The notes beneath the pieces were generated by a model. The model saw only the letters and a program-made list of their open reading frames with translations. It did not search any database and was not told where the DNA came from. From Streptomyces sp. AC558_RSS880 (GTDB lineage Bacteria; Actinomycetota; Actinomycetes; Streptomycetales; Streptomycetaceae): a stretch of DNA of 64,000 nucleotides. The stretch lies in the NCBI RefSeq assembly GCF_019049255.1, contig NZ_JAGMUJ010000072.1, positions 62,001 through 126,000 of the forward strand, given 5' to 3'. How positions within the stretch are numbered: the stretch's first letter is position 1; every line of letters begins with the position of its first letter. A program made the position numbers and the translations under genes. Below are positions 58,501-64,000 of the stretch, one piece after another.

Positions 58501-61025
58501 AAGGTCTGGTTGGCCAGTGGCTTGCCGTACGGAATGCTGCGCCGGGAGCGGTCGGTGACGGAGACCGGGTGGTGGATGGACCAGATGGATGCCTCGGTGG
58601 CGCCGCCCAGGCTGTGCACCTCGGCGGCGGGGGCCCAGCGCCGGACCGCCTCCGGGAGGCTGACGGGAATCCAGTCCCCGGAGAGCATCATGAGCCGTAT
58701 GGAGGGCAGCGGCGGGTCGTCGGAGCGCAGGTAGTCGTGGAGCATCTGGAGCTGCCCGGGCACCGAGTTCCAGACGGTGACGTCCTCCCGCCTGATCGTC
58801 TCGGCCCAGCTGGAGGGGTCGCCCCGGCGCTCGGGGTGGGGCATCACCACGGTCGCGCCCACGGACAGCGGGCCGAACAGGTCATAGACGGACAGGTCGA
58901 AGCCGAGCTGGGCCAGGGCGAAGACACGGTCGTCCGCCGTGACCGCGAACCGGCGGTTGATGTCGACGACGGTGTTCAGCGCGGCGGCGTGGCTGATCAT
59001 CACGCCCTTCGGCGCGCCCGTCGAGCCCGAGGTGTAGATGACGTAGGCCAGGGAGTCGGGGTCGGCCCGTGTCTCGGGTGCGGCGGCCTCGCTGCCGGGG
59101 AGGGCGTCCACCGCGATGACCGGGACGCCGTCCGGCCGGTCGCCGTCGGCCAGCCAGGACTGGGTGAGGACGGCCCTCGCCTCGGCGTCGGCCAGGATCG
59201 CGTCGCGGCGCCGGGGCGGCTGTGTGGTGTCCAGCGGCAGGTAGGCGGCACCGGCCATGAGCACACCGAGGACGCCGGCCGCCTGCTCCCAGCCCTTGTC
59301 CATCGTGATCGCCACGATCTGCCCGGGGGTGACGCCTCTCGTCGTCAGGGCCCGGGCGACGCCGGTGGCCCGCGCGACCAGCTCGCGGTAGGTGACCTGG
59401 CGGTCCTGGTCCAGGACCGCCACGCGGTCCGGGGTACGGCGTGCGGTGTCGAGCACGGCCTCGTGCAGCAGGGCCCGGGGAACCGGAGCACCGGTGTCGT
59501 TCACGCGTGCGCGCACGGCACGGGTGTGCTCGGGAAGGTCGATCTCCGCGGGTGCGGACCAGCTGCCGGGGTCCTGGGCCAGGCGGTGCATGAGGGCGGT
59601 GAAGGCGTCGAACAGGTCGTCGGCGGTGCCCTCCGCGAGGACGCCTTCCCGTACGTCCCAGCTCAGCGCGAGGCCGTCGCCGCGCTCCATCACCTGGCAG
59701 TCGATCCAGACCTGGGGCGTCTGCGTCTGGGCGTGCCGGACCACGGCCTCCGGCTGCCGCATGGTGGCGGAGCCGAGGGTGCTGGTGAACACGACCGGCA
59801 TGAGGAGGGTCTGGGCCTCGCGGAGCCGGGCCATCTCGGTCAGCACCTGGCTGCCCGTGAACAGCGAGTGGGCCAGGTCCTCCAGCAGGTTCGAGCTCAC
59901 GGTGCGGACGCGGTCGGCGAAGGCCTGCCGCTCCCGCAGGTCCACGGCGAGCAGTTCGACGGCGGTGAAGTCGCCCACCAGCCGGTCGACGTCCTCGTGC
60001 AGCGGAAGCCGGGTGAAGGTGGGGAGGTTGAGCATGAACTCCGGGTTGCGGCTCCACCGGCCGATCACTTCGGCGAAGGCGGTCAGGGCCGCGGCGGACG
60101 TGGGGATCCCCAGCGCCGCGGCGTTGGCCTCGAACGCCTTGCGCTGCTCGGCGCTCATCACGGTCTCGTACCGGCGGAAGGGGCCGAGGGTCCCGGTGCC
60201 GTCCGCGAGCGGCAGCTCCGGAGGGCCCGGCAGATCGGGAAGGCGCCGCAGCCAGTAGTCGCGGTGCCGGTTGTACTCACTGGTGAGCGTCTGCCGGCGG
60301 CGCGCCAGCACGTAGTCGCGGAACCGGGCGTTCAGCGGCGCCAGTCGCCGGCCGTGGTACACGTCCTCCAGCTCCGCGAGGACGATCAGGAGGCTGGCGT
60401 AGTCCACGACGAGCTGGTCGATGGACAGGTGCAGCAGCAGTGCGTCGTCACAGCGGGTCATCCGGAGCTCGAAGAGCGGCGGCCGGTCGGTGGGCGGCAC
60501 CCGTGCGGCCAGTTCGTCCCGGACGTCCGCCACTCGGCGCTCCACGTCCGCCGCCGGGGCTCCCCTCATGTCCTCGACGGGGATCGGCGTCTCGGGGATG
60601 CCGGGCAGCACCTCCTGGGAACCGTCCGGGTGTACGACGGCCCGCAGCATGTCGTGCCGTTCCACGATCGCCCACCAGGCCTCATTGAGCCGGTCCGGAT
60701 CGGTGTCGGCGGGGTAGGCGAGTTCGGTGTAGACGTGGCAGGCGACGCCGCCGTAGCCGTAGGCACTGCCGCGGCCGACCAGGTACGCGCCCTGGATGTC
60801 GGTCAGCGGGAACGGCTGGTGTGCGGCGTCGGGGTCGGGAACGAGGCGGGTGGCCTGCGCCCGTTCGGACAGGTGGGCCAGCACGTCCTCACGACGCGAA
60901 CGCAGCAGCGCGCGCCGCTCCTCGGTGAGTGCGCCCTGGGGGGCGCGGAAGCGCAGCTTGCCGTCCTCCTCCCAGAGCCGGATGCCGTGCCGCTCCAGGT
61001 CCGCGACGATGTCCTGCGCTTTCAT
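55560..61025 (-). CDS. NRPS: TubC dock-Cy-A(MT)-PCP-TE
   Basis: A 1821-residue terminal NRPS. TubC-like docking domain (1-52); heterocyclisation domain (about 70-500) with the DxxxxDxxS motif in SIDQLVVDYAS near residue 203; adenylation domain (about 530-1400) with intact VIYTSGSTGAPKGV near 660, LGGATEASIWS near 808 and the catalytic Lys in PKTANGKLDR near 1391. A methyltransferase-like insert lies between A-domain motifs (motif I VMEVGLRGGGAVTEL near 1172, degenerate), as in PchE/PchF/HMWP2. The PCP serine is in LGGDSLLVARI near 1446. The TE (about 1530-1815) has GYCVGG near 1598, with Cys where Ser is usual. Expected substrate is cysteine, giving a thiazoline. Confidence 0.9.
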   Translation of the reverse strand: MKAQDIVADLERHGIRLWEEDGKLRFRAPQGALTEERRALLRSRREDVLAHLSERAQATRLVPDPDAAHQPFPLTDIQGAYLVGRGSAYGYGGVACHVYTELAYPADTDPDRLNEAWWAIVERHDMLRAVVHPDGSQEVLPGIPETPIPVEDMRGAPAADVERRVADVRDELAARVPPTDRPPLFELRMTRCDDALLLHLSIDQLVVDYASLLIVLAELEDVYHGRRLAPLNARFRDYVLARRRQTLTSEYNRHRDYWLRRLPDLPGPPELPLADGTGTLGPFRRYETVMSAEQRKAFEANAAALGIPTSAAALTAFAEVIGRWSRNPEFMLNLPTFTRLPLHEDVDRLVGDFTAVELLAVDLRERQAFADRVRTVSSNLLEDLAHSLFTGSQVLTEMARLREAQTLLMPVVFTSTLGSATMRQPEAVVRHAQTQTPQVWIDCQVMERGDGLALSWDVREGVLAEGTADDLFDAFTALMHRLAQDPGSWSAPAEIDLPEHTRAVRARVNDTGAPVPRALLHEAVLDTARRTPDRVAVLDQDRQVTYRELVARATGVARALTTRGVTPGQIVAITMDKGWEQAAGVLGVLMAGAAYLPLDTTQPPRRRDAILADAEARAVLTQSWLADGDRPDGVPVIAVDALPGSEAAAPETRADPDSLAYVIYTSGSTGAPKGVMISHAAALNTVVDINRRFAVTADDRVFALAQLGFDLSVYDLFGPLSVGATVVMPHPERRGDPSSWAETIRREDVTVWNSVPGQLQMLHDYLRSDDPPLPSIRLMMLSGDWIPVSLPEAVRRWAPAAEVHSLGGATEASIWSIHHPVSVTDRSRRSIPYGKPLANQTFHVLDSALRPRPDLVTGDLYIGGIGLAQGYFGDAERTAAAFVQHPVTGERLYRTGDLGRYHPDGVIEFQGRADTQVKIRGYRIELGEIQAAVESLPSVGAAAVVVAGGRGDAGQTTPRTLAAFVEPAHLSEPLPVPASLRDAFERAVRDAAEGVDLPALTAFRTALNAAALSAMCETLAPAFAGPEEPLTADRICEALEVAPAHHRLVRRWLRGLVAAGRLKEDAGGYRDLSVPAPGATEQAWEDAAAREREAEWSPELFAMVRNCARVLPSLLTGRADPVDLPFSGASADALDAAYRSNPAAHALHRVLVAGVTEMARNHPEGTPLRVMEVGLRGGGAVTELVPALGDTTFDYLATDPSSRHRSRVEQRFADDPRVRCASFDPAEDPREQGFLPHSVDVLICVGVLDNVPDAEAALARLNSLVAAGGWLVLLQNAGDDDHALRISTEFLPEHAGPFADVRAANEQSFLTAGQWAALLGAQDSRIAAEFPAGPEEAATYGRRLYFVQPKPTRAPVAVTELSSGCAELLPEYSVPTRWQILDRLPKTANGKLDRAKLETWAAQTDRQADAPASSRPRDELEQAIAALWAELLELDEVGRDDDLFDLGGDSLLVARIVGRLRDGLDGLDGEWDLEWEVVLRHLLRRPTVAGLADYLRDVSADQRSEGNEVSPIVTLVETPPSRPVTVLVHAGTGTLLPYRPLITEIRNRTAGRNGLVGLEIPELDTFLNADPNGLIDRLAARYVRALLDAGHTSFDVVGYCVGGVIATEVARGLTEAGAEVRSLTVISSHSPTFRIDDELLSEYSFSLMMGMDHAHIGFPADSDRVGAAVGAVLERSPDAIVDGALADLDGEYADIAEAFTDLESLPRMARVTRMCEALPPALEGTYQPEGLLRALRTYQQSTYALSRHRAEPYAGDITFLRHNGAYPFPGSADTITDHWAKICLGDLESREIPGEHFTCMTGDNVPTVFGHLREIIEGMEA

Positions 61026-64000
61026 ATCTCTCCACTTTCTTCGAACTCATCGGTGACCTGCATGCTCTCGATGCGCGCTGCCAGGTCTGCCAGGGTCGAC
61101 GCTGCCAGGAAGGCACGCACGGGTACGTCCGTGCCGAAGAACTCGTTGACGGCTCCGACGAGGCGCAGCGCCGTGAGGCTGTCGCCGCCCTCGCTGAAGA
61201 AGTTCGCGTTGCGGTCGTGTACTCCGGTGCCGAGGAGGTCGGACCAGATGGCCGCGATACGGCGCTCGACCTCGCCCTTCGGTGGCCCCCCGGCCTCGGT
61301 CTCCGAGGCGACGGAGGCCGCGAGCGCGGTCCGGTCGATGTCTCCGTCGTGGGCGACGGGCAACTGGTCGAGCGTGTCGACGAACGTGAAGCGGCCGGGT
61401 GTGGCGTGCGCCGGGAGGAGTCTCTCCAGGTGCTCGGGGACACCCGTCGGCCGCTCGCCCACCGGGACGATCACCGCGTGCAGCCTGCGGTCGTCCTCCG
61501 CTCCGGTGACGAGGACCACCGCGCGGGCGATTCCCGGGTGCGTCTCGAGGGCTGTCTCGACCTCGTCCGGTTCGACGCGCCGGCCACCGATCCGGGTCGG
61601 CCGCCCGGAGCGTCCGGTCAGGTCGAGCGTTCCGTCCGGCCGGTGGCGCGCCCGGCTCCCGGTGCGGTACCAGCGTGTCCCGTCCTGTTCGACGATCCGG
61701 CTGATGTGTGCGTTCCCGGCCTGCTCCGTGATCCCCTCGTCGCTGATCCACAGTTCGCCGCCGACCCAGTCCGGACGGTCCCGCCCGGCGGTGTCGACCA
61801 CGCGGTGCCGCCGGCCGGCGAGCGGCAGGCCGGACGGCATGGGCGTCGCATCGGCGGGAGCCGCCGCGGGCGGCTCGTGCACGCCGGCCCACAGGGCCGT
61901 GCCGGGCACGGTGCTGAGCGAGACGAACCGGCATCCCTGGCCTACCAGGTCGCGCAGCCTGCGCGGCAGGTCGTGGCCCACTCGGCCGCCCGAGACCATC
62001 GCCAGGCGAAGCCGGGCGGGAATGCGGACTCCGGCCGCCGGCGAACCCGCCTCGGTGAGGAGCCGGTCCAGCAGGAACGGAGTGCTGTTCCACACCGTGA
62101 CGTCGTGTCGGACCGCGAGCCGCGCCAGCGCGGCGATGTCGGCGCGATCGGCGGTGCCGGGCAGTACGAGTGTCGCGCCGGCGCCGAGCAGACCGAAGAC
62201 GTCGAACACGGAGCGCACGGTGTCCGGTTCGGACAGCGCGATCCCTCGGTCCCCCTCGCCCACCGAGTACCGCGCCCGGATGTCCGTCAGTGTGCCCCGC
62301 ACCGCCGCGTGGCTGAAGGTCAGCGGGCCGTGTTCGGTGAGGCGGACGTGAGCGGGAGTGCCGGGGTCACCGCGGAACGGTTCGGCCGGAGTGGCTGACG
62401 CCATGACGTCGGAGACGGTGACCGTTCGTACCCCCCCGATGTCGGCGCCGGGCGTCCCGGTGACCACGAGGGCGGCCCCCGCCGCCTTGCAGTGCTCCGC
62501 TGCGACGTCGGCGTCCGGTGCGGGCCGCAGCGGCAGATACGCGGCGCCCGCGGTCAGGGTTCCGAGGGCCGCGACGATCTGGTCGGCTCCGCCGGGCAGC
62601 AGGAGCGCCACCGTGTCGCCGGGGCGGACACCCTGGTGGGCCAGTCCTCCCGCCATCAGGGTGGCGCGCTCCGCGAGTCGGCCGTACGTGAGGGCGTCGC
62701 CGTCCGGCAGGAGGAGTGCCGTACGGTCCGGGTCGGCCTCGGCCCAGTGGAACACGTCCTCGTGCAGGAGGCCGGGGGGAACGGGACCGGGCGCGAGGGC
62801 GATCCGTTCCCGCGCTTCCTTCTGCTCGGGCGGCAGCGCGGCGGGGAGCGGACCGTGCCGCCAGTCCTCGTCGGCCAGCCGGTCGAGCATGCGGCAGTAG
62901 GAGTCGAACATGGCGTCCAGTACGCCCGGGCGGAACAGTTCCTCGATGGCGTCCCAGCTCACCAGGATGCCGCCGGAGGACTCCGTCACCTGGTTGTCGA
63001 GCATGACCTGCGGCGTCTGCGAGATGCCGAAGACCTTGGCCGGGAAGGCCCCGCTCAGGTCCTTGGTCGCCCGGTCGCCCACGCCCACCGTGCTGCTGAA
63101 GACCACGGGCATGGCGGCCTCCACCGTGCCCGTGCGCCGGGCGAGCTCCTGCATGAGCCAGATCGCGGACGCCTCCCTGTGGTCCAGGTCCTCGCCCATG
63201 ACCTGCTGGAGGCGGTGCGCGGCGTCGAGCCAGCTCTCGCCGGGCCGGGGCTTGTGGCCGATCAGCGACACCGACGTGAAGTCGCCGACCAGGCGGTTGA
63301 TGTGGGGGTGCACCGGCAGCCTGTTGAACAGGGTCAGGTTCACGGTGACCCCGTCCTGGTCGCTCCAGGCCGCCAGGACCTCCACGTAAGCGATCAGCAG
63401 GACCACCGAGGGGGTCAGCCCGTGCTGCCGGGCCCGCTCCCTCAGCGTCTCCCACCGGTCGGCCGCCAGCGGCCGGCTGCGGCGGGTGAACCAGGGGCGG
63501 GCCACCGCGGCCGGGTCGCCGGCGAGCGGCAGCTCGGGGGCGGGCGGCAGCTCGTCCAGCCTGCGCAGCCAGTACGCACGGGCCCGCTCGACGTCGTCCT
63601 TCTCCGGGACGACGTCGAGGACGTAGTCCCGGAAGGAGATGTCGATGGCGGGCAGTTCGGTGTCCGGGTCGGCGTGGAGTGCGTCCAGTTCGGCGTAGAG
63701 GGCCATGATGGAGGCACCGTCGAGGACGATGTAGTCGAGTCCGACGGCCAGCCGGGTCCGCGTGCGGCCGTCGCTCGGGTAGCGCACGGCCCGGATGTCG
63801 AAGAGGGGCCACCGGGTGGGGTCCAGGCGCCGGTGGGACGACTCGGCGCGCAGTCTGTCCAGCACGGCGGGCGCCTCGTCCTCCGTGCCGACCTCGGTGA
63901 CCGGGATGGTGAAGCGGGGCACGTCGCGCAGGATCCGTTGCCGGCCTTCGTGGTCGAAGACCGCGCGGAGCATCTCGTGGCGCTGGATCAGCGTCTGCCA
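61022..64000 (-). CDS. NRPS: Cy-A(degenerate)-PCP (5' end beyond window)
   Basis: 993 codons are visible and the frame continues past the window end. The heterocyclisation domain has DYIVLDGAS near 63710, so it should make a thiazoline or oxazoline. The following adenylation domain is decayed: the P-loop motif (TSGSTGxPKG) is replaced by VRLTEHGPLTFSHAAV, and the catalytic Lys motif (NGKxDR) reads VAHDGDIDR. It should not activate an amino acid. The PCP with EGGDSLTALRLV near 61175 is intact, so it is probably charged by another A domain. Overlaps the next NRPS by ATGA. Upstream parts, perhaps an aryl carrier and salicylate-AMP ligase, lie outside. Confidence 0.88.
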   Translation of the reverse strand, partial: WQTLIQRHEMLRAVFDHEGRQRILRDVPRFTIPVTEVGTEDEAPAVLDRLRAESSHRRLDPTRWPLFDIRAVRYPSDGRTRTRLAVGLDYIVLDGASIMALYAELDALHADPDTELPAIDISFRDYVLDVVPEKDDVERARAYWLRRLDELPPAPELPLAGDPAAVARPWFTRRSRPLAADRWETLRERARQHGLTPSVVLLIAYVEVLAAWSDQDGVTVNLTLFNRLPVHPHINRLVGDFTSVSLIGHKPRPGESWLDAAHRLQQVMGEDLDHREASAIWLMQELARRTGTVEAAMPVVFSSTVGVGDRATKDLSGAFPAKVFGISQTPQVMLDNQVTESSGGILVSWDAIEELFRPGVLDAMFDSYCRMLDRLADEDWRHGPLPAALPPEQKEARERIALAPGPVPPGLLHEDVFHWAEADPDRTALLLPDGDALTYGRLAERATLMAGGLAHQGVRPGDTVALLLPGGADQIVAALGTLTAGAAYLPLRPAPDADVAAEHCKAAGAALVVTGTPGADIGGVRTVTVSDVMASATPAEPFRGDPGTPAHVRLTEHGPLTFSHAAVRGTLTDIRARYSVGEGDRGIALSEPDTVRSVFDVFGLLGAGATLVLPGTADRADIAALARLAVRHDVTVWNSTPFLLDRLLTEAGSPAAGVRIPARLRLAMVSGGRVGHDLPRRLRDLVGQGCRFVSLSTVPGTALWAGVHEPPAAAPADATPMPSGLPLAGRRHRVVDTAGRDRPDWVGGELWISDEGITEQAGNAHISRIVEQDGTRWYRTGSRARHRPDGTLDLTGRSGRPTRIGGRRVEPDEVETALETHPGIARAVVLVTGAEDDRRLHAVIVPVGERPTGVPEHLERLLPAHATPGRFTFVDTLDQLPVAHDGDIDRTALAASVASETEAGGPPKGEVERRIAAIWSDLLGTGVHDRNANFFSEGGDSLTALRLVGAVNEFFGTDVPVRAFLAASTLADLAARIESMQVTDEFEESGEI

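Noticed and set aside
57315..62351. A 1678-codon plus-strand open frame
   Set aside because: It lies opposite two NRPS genes whose domains and motifs are unmistakable. In very GC-rich DNA the antisense strand rarely meets stops, so this is a shadow.

Overview
The window is very GC-rich, uses GTG/TTG starts freely, has many 4-base ATGA/GTGA gene overlaps, and carries families typical of Streptomyces (DUF6479-like protein, Spo0M, SigE-family sigma factor, TPR-kinase, coelibactin-type siderophore genes). I read it as a chromosomal, probably sub-telomeric or accessory, segment of a Streptomyces species. No rRNA, tRNA, insertion sequence, CRISPR array or phage gene was recognised.

Layout. 1-10.1 kb: a truncated FAD oxidoreductase, a Ser/Thr kinase with TPR-type repeats, a Cys-rich copper-binding four-helix protein, two small Streptomyces proteins, a SigE-family sigma factor with a membrane-anchored partner, a glycosyltransferase/GtrA fusion coupled to a PIG-V-like mannosyltransferase, and a CapA-like protein. 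10.2-18.5 kb: a ThDP-dependent pyruvate-oxidase-like enzyme, two coupled CNNM/CorC-type transporters behind a hairpin that can hide their ribosome site, Spo0M, a collapsed terB, a BlaI/M56 sensor pair and a TatA paralogue. 18.5-21.1 kb: a dormancy-like cluster (cyclic-nucleotide-domain protein, CBS remnant, DevR-like response regulator, PNPOx-like protein) dotted with GGGNC-N4-GNCCC dyads. 21.4-28.2 kb: a secreted SGNH hydrolase, a Tat-exported beta-propeller/amidohydrolase, and an APC permease and a PadR regulator that share a CCGATATCGG operator.

28.6-35.2 kb is an arsenic island: arsR, flavoprotein and arsI (organoarsenical C-As lyase), an ArsO-like monooxygenase, acr3-arsR and arsC. It is eroding: remnants of a PstS-like protein, an MFS transporter and a thioredoxin reductase lie inside or at its edges.

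35.7-64 kb reads as a zinc-starvation island. It holds a zinc ABC importer (aztA divergent from aztB, an extra propeller lipoprotein, aztC, aztD), a Cys-less ribosomal protein L32, a CobW/ZNG1-type GTPase, a Fur-family regulator, and a coelibactin-like cluster: salicylate synthase, a pair of Irt/Ybt-like ABC half-transporters, methyltransferase, type II thioesterase, P450, imine reductase fused to a methyltransferase, saccharopine-dehydrogenase-like enzyme, and two NRPSs, the first of which is cut by the window end. Three sites closely matching the Zur palindrome TGAAAAC-N-GTTTTCA (40096, 41125, 49371) link the importer, the L32/GTPase operon and the siderophore operon. The inferred logic is: release zinc from ribosomes, import free zinc, hand zinc to client proteins, and secrete and recapture a zincophore.
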